In this document: positions 10,525-20,960 of the stretch, piece after piece
How positions within the stretch are numbered: the stretch's first letter is position 1
How the letters are laid out: each line of letters starts with the position of its first letter
NCBI GenBank assembly: GCA_015680685.1
Contig: MNCI01006844.1
Location: 402,114-429,131 of the forward strand
Source: Gnetum montanum
Lineage: Eukaryota; Streptophyta; Gnetopsida; Gnetales; Gnetaceae
Direction of reading: 5' to 3'
DNA length: 27,018 nucleotides
Position numbers and translations under genes: made by a program
Notes under the pieces: generated by a model
Told to the model about the DNA's origin: nothing
Databases searched by the model: none
What the model saw: the letters and a program-made list of their open reading frames with translations, nothing else

Positions 10525-10974
10525 GGGACCTAAATCTTCTCTTCTCATCGTTGAGCTTGCTAGTGTACTTGTTTGGTTTGGCCCTTTTGGACCAAACACA
10601 CCTCCCTATGACATGCACATCGGGCCCCATGTGATATGGTTTCGCCCTAATGTGAGTTCATTTTTATCATTTATCTTGCAAAATTTTAATGTGGTTATAT
10701 GGTCTCACCTGAGTGAACAATTGGCTCATGACATCATTGAGACAGCATTGCCTAAGTCTACACGAGGCATGCTTGCCTTTATCACTGATATCAATGAGGG
10801 ACTTTTCAAGGTTGTGGAAGGCCCTGCTGAAGGTCCTAGATCTACACGTCCCTTGACTCGTGTGTGGGAGCTACCTATGTGTAGTCATTACAATAGCAGC
10901 AACACACTTTTCCTTACTCTTCATGTGCACACTCTATTCTAGAACCCACTTGGGATAGTATATAGAGTGGACAG
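10525..10974 (+). pseudogene. FCP1/NIF-like phosphatase-domain exon (catalytic motif lost)
   Basis: The exon follows a good acceptor (TTGTATGTAG). It reads LLIVELASVLV, then VIWFRPNVSSFLSFILQNF, NVVIWSHLSEQ, PLTRVWE and YNSSNTLF. This order matches the FCP1 homology domain: the Asp-rich first strand, then RP-FL-F, then V-IW-S, then an SNTL-type strand before a DDSP motif. The first catalytic motif (normally D-x-D) is VELAS and the later DDSP is missing, so a phosphatase activity is unlikely. A TAG at 10940 interrupts the frame. The exon ends at the donor ACAG/GTATGC. Similarity was judged by eye only. Confidence 0.45.
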
Positions 10975-11063
10975 GTATGCTTCCTTGTGTCTTATTTTAA
11001 CTTGTGATTCCCTTTTAAATTTTATGTCATCATCTAAATGTACATGTTGTTTTCCTATGCAAG

Positions 11064-11334
11064 CCCTGCTTTGATGAACATGGGATGCACAATGATGATG
11101 GTGGGCTTGCCTTAGCATGCACAGTGCTAGAGAAAATCATGGCGGGCCCCATTCTTCATGCTGTGGTGTTGAACCAAACAAAGGTGACCCTTGTTGACTA
11201 CCATAGGCAGTTTTCAAGAGCCTTTGAGTGCTACCAAGTTCATGGTTGGTTACATGAGGAATGGTCTTCTAACGGGCCAATCTTCCCTTAAAGAATTGAT
11301 CCTGCACCTATCCCACCTACACCATTTATTGATG
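11064..11334 (+). pseudogene. Second exon of antisense gene
   Basis: Starts after TATGCAAG and ends before GTAAATGA. It reads PCFDEHGMHNDDGG, then a helical part with VLEKIMAG, and after an in-frame TAA at 11289 continues RIDPAPIPPTPFID. The codon split over the next intron (G plus CA) is restored. It may be the C-terminal end of the FCP1-like region. Confidence 0.5.
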
Positions 11335-11427
11335 GTAAATGACCACACTCAAGACTCCATTTTCTTTTTCATTGCATCATTATGTACTATGTTCTTAATT
11401 CTTCGCTCTATGTTTTCTTTTTTATAG

Positions 11428-12481
11428 CAGCCATCTCCTCTAAAGAAGAAGTTACTATTATAACAGGGTGCATTGAGGCTACCCTTTTTATGAAATTTGG
11501 GGAGGTAGAGCAGTCATAAAAATGGTTACAGAAGAAATCTTCTGAGTTGATCATCAACCACCTTACTTAGGCAAGTCTGATGGACTTTTTTACAACTTTG
11601 ACTCCTAGCATTTTGGTTATCAAGATGATCACCATTATTGATTCTTTCAATGATAATGTTTCCTATTTTAGCATGTGATTTTGAGGAGTTAAGGTATCTT
11701 TTCATCTTACCTCTAAATTCCTTTTTGATCTTTTTGGCATACCCATGGATGGTGCCATAGTGACTATAGATAAAGCAACAAAAGAGGGCTAGTTCATAAG
11801 AGAGCTTGAGTAGTGGTTAGGTATGTCTTAGGGTCGTAAGGGCTTTGCCATGCAAAACGATACCCGATTGATGGAGATGAACTTCTTGTATCCTCTCTTT
11901 CAGTCATGAGCATTCCCCAAATCTCTTTCTCAAGGAAGAAATCTTTGAATTGAGTTTGTGTGTGTTATGCCTACAGTTTTAGAGATAGGCATGTGCTACA
12001 ACTGGGCTCAGTTTCTTGTATCTGGTTTTCATGGGAAGATCATCAGGTTACGTTCAAACATCCATGCCAAATCCCATTTTACCTTTTCCTTCTTTGCGGG
12101 ATACTTACATAGGTTTGCTAAGTTCTTAGTGGTTTATGATGATAACTGATATATTCTGAGAGACCATTCACAATTATCTCATCCTTGGATGCGCCATTTG
12201 TTTAGCACCACTAGATCCTAGGACCCACCGGAAGATATTGAGGAATTAGTGTCAGTCACTAGTAGAGGTGTGGTTAGCCATTCCCATCATTCCCATGATA
12301 GCTTGGGATTGGAACCACCTAGGCTATGCACATCTTTTAAAAGGGTTGAATTTTTGATTGATGAGACTATTGGAAAGTCCAAGGCAAAGGTGAAGAGGAA
12401 AGAATGTCCAAGAGAGTCTGCTCGAGATGTGATACCACCAAAAGCAAAGAAGATTCGGTTTGTACTACCAGTGGAGGATAA
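11428..12481 (+). pseudogene. Large exon resembling Tat antisense-ORF / mobile-domain protein
   Basis: It starts AAISSKEEVTIITGCIEATL. Later pieces include a segment ending LFDLFGIPMDGAIV, then MCYNWAQFLVSGFHGKIIRL, followed by FTFSFFAGYLHRFAKFL. The pattern of a (L/F)-GIP turn, then a CYNWAQF-type helix, is the sort seen in antisense ORFs of plant Tat elements and in plant-mobile-domain-like proteins. Several stops and at least one frame change occur. The 3' end ends in a basic stretch (KSKAKVKRKE) near 12390. The donor at 12482 does not keep phase with the next exon. Confidence 0.4.
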
Positions 12482-12600
12482 GTATCTTATTCTATTTTTA
12501 TATATTTATTATTATTATTATTATTTTCTATTTGCTATTTTTGGCCTATACATTATATATATACTATGTTATACTAACTCTATTATTTTGGAATTAACAG

Positions 12601-14273
12601 AGGAAAGTCCTGAGAGAGAGAGAGAGACTTTGGCCTCGATGGTTGATCTTGAAGTGGTTGTCACAGGGCTGGAGGAAGAGGTGAAGGAAAGAGAAGAAAC
12701 TATCAAAGAATCTCCTACCTCATGAGAGGAAGATGTGACAGACATCATGGGGATGAAGCTTGTGGAGGCTTTGGATGCACTTAGGCAATCCAGTGACAAA
12801 AGAGGTGTCTTCAATGGCTTCCTCAATGGATCTTTGCAGCTTGGCGATCTGCCCAAGCTAAATAGCAAAGGGCTTTTCAGTATGTTTCTTTCAGCACAAT
12901 CTATGTTTCTTATCCTTTAATTTTCATGTGTTGTTCTTAATTGTCTTGATTATTTCTAGCATTAGAGGTAGACACTAAGATTTCTGAGGCACATGCATCC
13001 CGGGTAGAGGTGCCAGGGACACAGGTTCCAATCGAAGTGACCTCCCCTACTTGTCCCACATCGACTGACCAGTTGAGGCCATGGCCTAAGATTCCTAGAA
13101 AAATGGACTTTGTTAAGGGCATCATTAATGATGTGGTTTCTCTCCTATAATAAGCTCACCCAGAGCTAGGTATGTGTGTATTTTTTTATTACGCTTAGTA
13201 TCTGGGTTTATTGTGTTTCTTTTCATTCTTTATTAATTATAGTTGATTCATATGTGTGGTACTCACTCCTGTAGGTACCAAGCTTCAGTGGGATCCCTTT
13301 GAAGCTACTACATTAATGCTCTCTCTGAACTTCTGAGGAATGTTGAGCAAGTCCCAAGGAATGTGTACGATGCAGTTTCCAGTTGTGTCATACAGAACGC
13401 TAAGTCACTTTGGACATGTAGGCATTCGGTTGAGTATTTATGGGACGACGAGGTTCATTCATTGAAGGAAGCACTAGCGAAGGAGAGGGAGGAGAAAATG
13501 GATCTCCAATCCCATTATGATCTTGCTGTTGTAAGACTATCTGGTGATAGCACTTGGCACACATCTAAAATCACCTATGCACATTACTGGATGGTTTTGA
13601 ATAGCAAGGTGCAGGCTACATGAGATCTAGCTGAGGAAAAGGACTAGATGGATTTTCTAAACAAAAAATGTCATGATTGGAAGTCCTTTGTGGCTAAGGT
13701 ACAAAAGTGAGGCCAAGACCAAAAGGACCACAAGCATTAATATAAGAAATGGTTGAACGAGGAGTCAGTTGAACACTGCCGGATGGAGATGTTCATCGAT
13801 GGGTTAGGCTTGCGGCCTGCTTATGACAAGTTTGCCGAGTGCACCGAGGTGGAGGGATCTCCCAAGAGAACAATTTCCACTACCTCCAGGGAGGCCTCGA
13901 TAGGCATATTCTCTCTTGAGCTTCCTACCTGGACTTCGGTGGACAAGGGTAAAACCTTGGCTAGCATTCATCTTGTCTTGGAGGAGGATTGGGAAAATGT
14001 GCCCAAGGAAGAGATTCTACGACATTTGGAGGCCAACTTAGGACCTTGCTCACTTGTGAGTGTTTTATTATGGCATTTTTTTGTATGGTTTTGTTGTTTT
14101 CATTATTAGTGTTACTGTTTTTCTAGTTTTTTTTTCATGAGTTTCTTTACTACTCTTACCTATTTTGTTCTGTTTTCTATTTTCTACTATAGGGACATGT
14201 TAATGATGGAGTTGGCCCTAGTGGAGCAAGAGCGGATGATGAAGAGGATCTCAGGGATCACCCCCCTCCATGA
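12601..14273 (+). pseudogene. C-terminal exons of antisense gene, charged helical region
   Basis: Reads an acidic part (ESPERERETLASMVDLE, then EEEVKEREE), then EEDVTDIMGMKLVEALDALR after an R-to-stop at 12723. Two phase-preserving introns follow (12880-12959, 13170-13274). Then comes a long exon with DDEVHSLKEALAKEREEKMD, MEMFIDGLGLRPAYDKFAE and EEDWENVPKEEILRHLEANL. A clean intron (14056-14192, GTGAGT to ACTATAG) leads to an acidic end (RADDEEDLRDHPPP). A coiled-coil tail is likely. Confidence 0.6.
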
Positions 14274-14787
14274 GCTTATTATTAATTAGACTTTAGCTAT
14301 TAAATGTTTTTTGATTTTTGAACGTTTAATGGAAGTATGTAGTTGACAAATGTAATAATGTGGACCCAATTATGACATAATATGTTGAAATTTTACTACC
14401 ATATTGATGTATCATTTTTTTATTTTTGTGTTTTCTCTTTTTATTTTCTTTTTTCAGTAGTATCATGAACATATGCGTGTAACTAAATTTAGGATGAGGG
14501 AATAAAACGTGAATCAATACTTGTAACGAGAAGGCATAAATAGAGATTGTAACTTGTATCATTTAAGCTAAAATTTGACATAACATAGTGAATGTTTGTA
14601 AACTTTGCAACATATTAAATCCTAGTTTGAAGTCATTTTGGGTTGTTTACATCAGTTTAAATTCATGGTGGACTGTTGCATTTTTTGCTAAGGAAAGAAA
14701 GATTACCAGTTTTATGCCATAGTGGGCCAAAAGCAATAATAGTTTCAGAACACTTTTAAAAGGAACTGGCCATTTTTTATCGTGGCT
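14274..14787. other. 3' flank of antisense gene, AT-rich
   Basis: No coding signal in either strand that I trust. Degenerate CAGTTTAA words near 14653 lead into the array at 14788. Confidence 0.4.
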
Positions 14788-14898
14788 AGTTTAACATCAT
14801 TGTGGATGTTTGTTGGCAGTTTAACATCATACCATACATTGGTAGTTTAACGTCATTTCGAACATTTGGTAGTTTAACATCAGTCCAGACAGTTGGTG
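14788..14898. repeat. 26-30-bp tandem repeat, 4 copies (AGTTTAACATCAT core)
   Basis: Units start at 14788, 14818, 14844 and 14871. Core AGTTTAACATCA is followed by a variable part ending TTGGT. It lies at the protease-side edge of the antisense block, mirroring 8530-8612 at the RT side. Confidence 0.75.
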
Positions 14899-14905
14899 AT
14901 TCATT

Positions 14906-15580
14906 CTAGTTGTTGAGTTTCCTCTTGATCTTTTGCATCTTAGCATGAGGGGTTGGCCATGTGGGTATGATCTTATACTCACCTTCCCCTTCATCAGTGA
15001 TGTCAAAGGGTAATTCCGACCAAGAGACATCTATGGGAATGACTCCTATTTTTGCATTGTCTGCTTCTTCTTTAGTTTTAGTAGGATTGTGAGTTAACTT
15101 TAGGTTCATGTTTTGAAGCATGTTCATAGTTTCTTGCTTAGGCTTAACAAACTTAACTTCTGACTCTTGGTCTACTTCAGGGTGCGAGGAAGTGGGTGAT
15201 ACTATTGTATCCCCATGTATTATAATTTCACTGTCCTTGTAAGGTAGGTGGATCTCCTGATGGATTGGTGAGGATACTGCCTTAATTTAAGCTAGCCAAG
15301 GAGGTCCTAGGATCATATTAAACCCTGGCATTTTATCAACGACTAAAAATTTAGCTAATTTAGGGAATTGGTCCCTGGCTATGAAATCTAAGGTAACCAT
15401 GCCTTTCACCCCAACAAGGGAACCACTGAAGGATTTCAAGAAAGAAGTTGTCGTGGGTTGTATTTGTTCAGTAAGTCCCAATTTTTCAATGATGGGAAAA
15501 GGTATTACATTTGTCACCACACCTTCATCGACATGCACCCTACGTATCTTGAAATGATTAACTTGTATCGTTATGAACAT
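14906..15580 (-). pseudogene. pol: Aspartic protease (PR) and linker of inner element
   Basis: The protease would cut the gag-pol polyprotein. It reads RRVHVDEGVVTNVIPF (DEG carries the catalytic Asp), then IIEKLGLTEQIQPTT, FSGSLVGVKGMVTLDF, FLVVDKMPGFNMILG and PPWLA. This is the usual gypsy retropepsin order, ending in the ILG-PPWL motif. A stop follows at 15287. The frame pattern resumes with KAVSSPIHQEIHLPY and a linker (IPIDVSWSELPFDITDEGEG) down to a stop near 14906. Everything from there to 8405 is not pol. Confidence 0.8.
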
Positions 15581-16168
15581 AGGGGTTGTGGTGACTTCTC
15601 CTATTTTCTCATCTAGCTTAATGTCCTTGGCACAAAACTCTAGGGATGTAGTCTTTGATTCCTAAGGTTGTGGGGACAATACCGCATAAATGGATGGTTC
15701 ATCTACAGGAAGGTCCTCACTAATAAGGATCAACGTTAGCATCCATACGAGAGGTTCCCGATGTACTAGTGAAGTCATTACTAGGTCATACAATCTTAAA
15801 GAAGTGTTCTTTTGTTTTAAGGCTTTTGTTTGGGACACCCTTATCTATAGAGATTTGATTCATTTGACCCAACATTCATATTTCTCGTGGAGGAATTTTT
15901 TCATTGGTGACTGACGATGCTGATTTTGGGACACAACCCACGACATCATCCTTGTTTTGATGACTTGTACTAAGCTCATTAATGGACAGACCCATAGGAA
16001 CAACATTTAGCGGTATGGGCTTCAATGTCCTAATTTTTGCTGATGGTTCTCTCTTTCCAGGCACTCTCTTGTTAGTCTATCAGCAAGATGTTCTCATAGA
16101 GGTCACAGAGGAACAGAAGTGGGTTGTCTGTCAGGGTGTTTTGGCACCCGGATCACAAAGGGAATGGG
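15581..16168 (-). other. Gag-protease spacer of inner element
   Basis: Short frames only, with stops. The segment has proline- and serine-rich pieces in element orientation but no domain I recognise. It connects the gag zinc-knuckle region with the protease. Confidence 0.45.
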
Positions 16169-17704
16169 TCAATTTTCAGATGGTGTGGTTGTTGTTGCAA
16201 AAAAATGAGGTACTCGAATAACGAATGGATATTGTGGTGTAGGGGATGTGTGTATGATGAAAGGGGTTTGAAGAGATTTTGGGATAGGTGTATTTTCTGT
16301 AGACCTGCAAATCACAAAATATTTTCGTGGGATGTATTTTCTATTCTCCACATGGATTGTATTAATCACATATGGTGCATCATTGGTATTGAGAGGATCC
16401 TTGTAGACCCACATAGGTTGGTTTTGGGGTCTTACTAGGTTTGCCTCATCAAATACTACTTCACCCCTATCAATCATGCGTTGTATATCCTATTTCAAGG
16501 TGAAATAGTAATTAGTCCCATGACCACATCATTGGTGATATTCACAAAACCTATTCAACCTAAAGCCTATTGGAATGAGGGGTTCATTAGCTATTTCTAA
16601 GGCTGGGTTTTTGGCTATCTCATAGAATCGATCATGTTTTTGAGATGCTGCAAGAGACATTTGTTTATGTTTGATTAACCAAACCTTTAGAAGTTGATCA
16701 AGCAATTGTGAAGGTTTCATGGGCAAGGGTGTGTATTGAGTGGGGTCTTTTCTTTCGAAGGTACGGGCATGACCCATGTTGGTGTTTCTATTTGAGGGAG
16801 TTTCGGGTGTAGGCATAGGTGTGTTTCTTTCATACCTATTTGGGGCAGTGGGTTGTTTTCCCTTTTGTCCTAGATGGTTTGGTCGGGTTGTCTCAGCCAC
16901 TGCTGCTATTGTTGTTTTGGATTTATCTTTCTTCAGATGTTGGCTCCTAAATGTTGAGTAATCTGGGTCATTACTTGTTTGTATCGCCTCTTCTATGTCC
17001 TTAATTTGCACAAATGCTTGGCTTAATGTGTGGGCTTTCAAATAATAAAGCTTTGATTTGATAAAGTCATTCATGGCCGCCTTAAGGATGGTAAGTAGAT
17101 ATGTTTCTGGGATTGATTCATGAAGTTCATTCAAGGCTACACTCCACCTTTGGATAAATTTCTATGCTGGCTCTAATAGCACTTGTTTAATTTGAATCAA
17201 GCTATCCAATGTGGCCTCAGGTTTTAGATTGTACTTGAAACAGGAGACAAACTAGTGCAAAAAGTCCTCTAGAGAAGATATAGAGATATGGGGCAAAGCT
17301 CGGTACTAGTCTATGGATTTTTTGGTTAAGGACATAGCAAACACACATAGAATTACATGAGGCCATGCCTAAAGCAATAGACATTTTGTTCAAAATGTTA
17401 CTAGGTGAGTGTTTGGATCTCCCTCTCCATTGTACATAGTTAGCTAAGGTAATGAAACTCCCTTTGGCAAGGTTAGCGGTGGCACTGGGGGGTCGATTAG
17501 ATCATCTTGATAGAAGTCTAGTACCTTGACTTCCTTAGTGTTCATAGTTTTAAGGCATTCTAATTCTTTTGCTAATGAGTGCATCATTTTCTTTATATCT
17601 GCCCACTCTTGAGTGCTAGGTAGATCGGCGGGTTGAGTTGATGGTGATTCATAATGACTCGATTGTTGCATCATTTTTGGAAAGAGAGATTGTTGGATTG
17701 TCAT
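16169..17704 (-). pseudogene. gag: Gag of inner element, inactivated
   Basis: Gag forms the virus-like particle and binds the RNA. In element order it has a Gln/Ser-rich start (MTIQQSLFPKMMQQ at 17704), then YNGEGDPNTHL (near 17430), which opens the retrotransposon gag domain. Then come IDWYRALPHISISSLEDF, FVSCFKYNL and LNELHESIPETYLLTILKA. A zinc-knuckle-like piece follows, FCEYHQ then CGHGTNYYF (near 16550-16500). Its last Cys position is Tyr, and a TGA interrupts it. Downstream is IQRMIDRGEVVF. Stops near 17390 and 17270 also break the frame. Confidence 0.82.
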
Positions 17705-18600
17705 TTGCTGCGGTGGGACAACATTAAGGGCTAAGACTACAAGGTGTGGTATGTTGTAATGAGTAGATAGGTTTTGATGAATTGCTGGTGGGACCCACTA
17801 CCTAGTAATAGGTTGTGAAGTGATCAGTGGTGCTTATTGGATTTGCACTTGAGGTATGTAATGGGTGGACATTGAAGCTGGTATAATGATGCATCCCAAT
17901 TACTTGAGGCCGAAAGGTTGATCCTGCATTGGTTTGTGGAGGAGGTTGTTGGGTTTGTATTTGTAAAGGTACGATGGAAGTGGACATGCTAGATTTAACA
18001 TTGAACTTGGAGAAGATGGGAATGGGAGTGGGTACTTCCTATAGAGAAGCTGGTGGTGGAAGTATAGTCTCTTCCAGGAAAGGTTGAAACAATGGGTTCG
18101 TACGGGCATGGGGGCTAATGGTATTGTATGAATCCCCATGTTCAGATTGGGCTACGAAGTCATCCTACTCCTCTCCACCCTGAGGCTCTATTGGGGGAAG
18201 CTATAGGGCTTGACTTCTTACCATGAGAAGCTGGGATATAAGTTTATGATGGTGTTCAGAGAGTTGGATTATATCAAATGCTAAAGGGATGAATTCACGA
18301 CCTTCTTTGTGGTTAAGTTCATAGTCTCACTTCACTTCCCTTTCTACATGATCGATGGGTAAGTTGGCCTAGATCTTAACATAGATGAAATTATATTGTT
18401 TGAGTGTAAGAGTCGCATAGGTAGGGTCTTTGCCCTGTAGCCTGAGTGACTAGCACGTAGGGCCTTGGGGTTTATCTGTTCGATGACAGTTATGGATTTG
18501 GTAGCAGTAACATGGTTCGAGGTTTCAGCCCCAAAGTCAAAGGTCAGGATTGTCACAGGATTAATTTGGGAGGATTCCATAATGAACATGAGTAAACTGG
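17705..18600 (-). other. Leader and gag N-terminal region of inner element
   Basis: Pro/Thr/Gln-rich short frames on the minus strand may be the decayed N-terminal part of gag. No single frame is convincing. No extra upstream ORF like that of Ogre can be supported. Confidence 0.35.
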
Positions 18601-18780
18601 GCTAGACGAGTTGAACATGAGCAACTGCAGCATGACCGACAAATAACTATAGCATGAGCAATTGTAGCATGACTGATAGTGAGCAGCTGTAGCATGAGCG
18701 ACAAATAACAACTATAGTGTGAGCAATAGATAGCAGCTACAGCATGAGCAACTGTAGCGTCAGGTATGGAGGGTAGACCA
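18601..18780 (+). repeat. AGCATGAG word cluster in 5' leader
   Basis: About eight copies of AGCATGA(G/C) or AGTGTGAG are spaced by short CAACTGT, CGACAAATAACTAT and similar linkers. This is the same word as in the LTRs and at 9018-10290. Confidence 0.75.
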
Positions 18781-18875
18781 GATGGATAAGTCAAGCTAAG
18801 CTTTACTTTTAGCACATTGGCTGTGCAACATTTGGATAGGTAGCACGGTCAAAATTTTGATAGATAATAGAAAAT

Positions 18876-18894
18876 GCCCTCTTTCTAGTGCCAA
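18876..18894 (-). other. Primer-binding-site candidate of inner element
   Basis: On the minus strand, five bases past the LTR end, the sequence reads TTGGCACTAGAAAGAGGGC. It starts TGG like a tRNA 3' complement. I do not assign the tRNA with confidence. Confidence 0.5.
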
Positions 18895-18899
18895 TTTAT

Positions 18900-20636
18900 T
18901 TTATTAACCTAAATCATCAGTGTAAGGCTGGAAGGGAAAACAAACACCTAAAGACCGTCAGGAAAACATAGCTAACCCTGCCTTCATCCAAGGGAAAGCT
19001 GGAAAAGAAAATGAAGGTAGAGTGCCTTGGATGATCTACATGAAAATCAACCAAGGAATTCCCCAAGCATAAAATACAACTTGTGCTAGGGCTATCGTGA
19101 CTGATTTTTTAAAATGTAAAAAGTGCGCGTAAAATGTAAACAGAAATGTATGCAGAACTAGTTTTGTAAACAAAACATAAATTGAACATAAAATAGAACA
19201 AACAATATAATGGCTAGCAAAACAAACTGTATTGTATTTCTTAGAAAAGATATGCACTGGTCAAAGCGTAGTTGTAGGTAGATGGCAAGTCAAGCACCAA
19301 GCCTCAAGGTGATGTGATGTGTTTCAGAAGTGCTTGGATGCTAGGAGTCAAGTGTGCCCAAGCACCCAAATATTTTTGGTCTAAGTTTCCTAAGCCATCA
19401 ACCTTCAAAATTGCCAACCCCCATTTATGTAAATTGATAGGATATTTATAGGGCTGGGCCAAGCTCAGGTGTAGAATTCATGAATGGAATCAATGGCTGA
19501 GAGATGAGAGGAAAACATATCTAGCAACACGTGTCCAATGCATAGCTATGTGTGAGTTGGATGTGTGTGGGAAAGCTACGTTTTGGACCAGGTGCATTGT
19601 ATCTTACAACATTTGAGAACTCACTCAAGCTAGCTTACACTCATGGCACATATGATTCAGAGCTTAAGAGCTTGAAAAATGACAAATGATGAAAATTTAC
19701 AATGAAATGACAATGTACAACAAGAGAAATTAACTATGGCTTGCTTGAAACTTCTAGATCTCTGACTTGATTGCTACACGGTGTCAATTCGAGTGGCTGC
19801 AGGGTGTCGATTAGAGTGGTTCTGTGGCTGTTTGAGGCGTCTCTATTTGACAAAAATTTCCAGGGTGAGTTGATTTTGTCACAGTGTGTCCTCAGCATGC
19901 GCACACTGCACTCACGTTATACTTACATTGCACTCACGCTGCCAGTGTGACCTCAGCATGAGTGAGCAAAGACTTGTAATTTTTCACCAAATTTTGAATT
20001 TTGAAGCCTGATTCTTAAAGTGTAAGGATTTCTTGACTGTGATTGACAAATTGAGCCTGAAAGTGCCTTGTTTTGAGACATTTATGGTAGCTCATGTTGG
20101 ACCCATGTTGCCAACGTGAGTACAACATGACCACAGCGTGACCTGCAACGTGACCTATGAAAAATTGCAATTTTGAGCTTGAAATCTGACATCCTAGAGG
20201 CTGGGAGCTAAAGTTGTCAAGGATGTGCTTTGAGGATGACTTACAGCCTAGAAATCAGATCATTTTGACTCGTTTTTGTGAAAGTTACTCACACTGGCAG
20301 TGTCACCTCAGCGTGAGTGACAACGTGAGTGTGAATATTTGCACTTTTTTGTCTGAAACTTGAGTCTCTAGACACTGAAAAATTGAGCTTCGAGCTAGGC
20401 ACAACAGTGACCCTTGAGAATGCCTTACACCCTTAGATTGAGCCACCTTTGACTTGATTTTGATGTCGTTTGGAGTTGCTCATACTAAGGGCAAGCTAGC
20501 TTGACAACATGAGCAACTTGGCTTGAGCAAGCTAGGTGTGAGCTCCCTACCTTAGTCAAATTTTCCCTCCCGAAACTTCGAAAGGGCTTGAGTCATTTTC
20601 ATTTTAAAGTGCTAGGTCGAAATTAGTGGTGTTTTA
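18900..20636 (-). repeat. 5' LTR of the inner element
   Basis: Collinear with 1426-3154. Its outer ends are decayed (starts TTTAT against TGTAC, ends GTTTTA against GTTTCA), but internal alignment is clear, for example ACCTAAATCATCAGTGTAAG and the TATA box. It drives transcription towards lower coordinates. Confidence 0.87.
19443..19450 (-). promoter_or_regulatory. TATA box in 5' LTR
   Basis: Minus strand TATAAATA within CCCTATAAATATCC, conserved with the other LTR at 1968-1975. Confidence 0.6.
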
Positions 20637-20878
20637 GGTTACAATTATTAATGATGGCGGTTACAATTATTAATAATGGTGGTTACAATTATTAATGATG
20701 GCGGTTACAATTATTAATAATGGCAGTTACAATTATTAATGATGGTGGTTATAATTATTAATGATGACAATTGCAATTATTAATAGTGGGGGTTACAATT
20801 ATTAATGATGATAGTTACAATCATTAATAGTGGTAGTTACAATTATTAATGGTGGCGGTTACAGTCATTAATGGCAGA
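20637..20878 (+). repeat. 22-bp tandem array, 11 copies
   Basis: Unit GGTTACAATTATTAATGATG plus two bases, repeated with small changes. Two or so further units lie at 1360-1425, left of the inner element, so the element inserted inside the array. Confidence 0.9.
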
Positions 20879-20952
20879 CATTTTGGAAGTTATGGACATA
20901 GTGGGCACTTAAATTAGAGAACATAGCCATCATTATGGATGGTTGTAATGAC

Positions 20953-20960
20953 TATAAAAT
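20953..20960 (+). promoter_or_regulatory. TATA box of outer LTR
   Basis: TATAAAAT within GACTATAAAATGGAG, at a GC-richer, purine-rich transition (GGAGTTTAGAGGGGGG). This is the likely U3 core promoter on the plus strand. Confidence 0.5.

Larger units (their letters stand above)
10525..14273 (+). pseudogene. Antisense intron-containing gene carried by the retrotransposon (decayed)
   Basis: A gene model can be read on the strand opposite to gag-pol. Exons I can join: 10525-10974, 11064-11334, 11428 to about 12481, about 12601-12879, 12960-13169, 13275-14055 and 14193-14273 (stop TGA). Introns have GT-AG ends and plant-like AT-rich bodies. Most joins keep the reading phase (11335-11427, 12880-12959, 13170-13274, 14056-14192). 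Exon 1 resembles the FCP1/NIF phosphatase fold. The 11.4-12.2 kb exon resembles the antisense-ORF or plant-mobile-domain-like proteins of Tat elements (weak, by eye). The last large exon has a charged helical stretch (LKEALAKEREEKMDL). Many exons carry stops of the C-to-T type (for example 10940, 11289, 12723, 13622) and a frameshift near 13312. No function is claimed. Confidence 0.65.
1426..20636 (-). mobile_element. Large Tat/Ogre-like Ty3/gypsy LTR retrotransposon, degenerate
   Basis: Two LTRs of about 1.73 kb bound gag, protease, RT, RNase H and integrase in gypsy order on the minus strand. An additional RNase H motif (NNVAEYEGL then GDSQLV) is typical of the archaeal-type RNase H of Tat-lineage elements. 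Ogre-like elements of this lineage are also unusually long. The coding parts carry many stops, mostly explicable as C-to-T or G-to-A changes, so this copy is inactive. The LTRs show six mismatches over the 60 aligned bases I counted (1441-1500 against 18915-18974), which indicates an old insertion. It carries a 6.5-kb antisense cargo block between protease and RT. Confidence 0.88.

Noticed and set aside
8613-14787. The antisense block as an independent nested transposon
   Set aside because: I saw no LTRs or terminal inverted repeats at its ends, and it shares two repeat families with the host element. Not fully excluded without a search.
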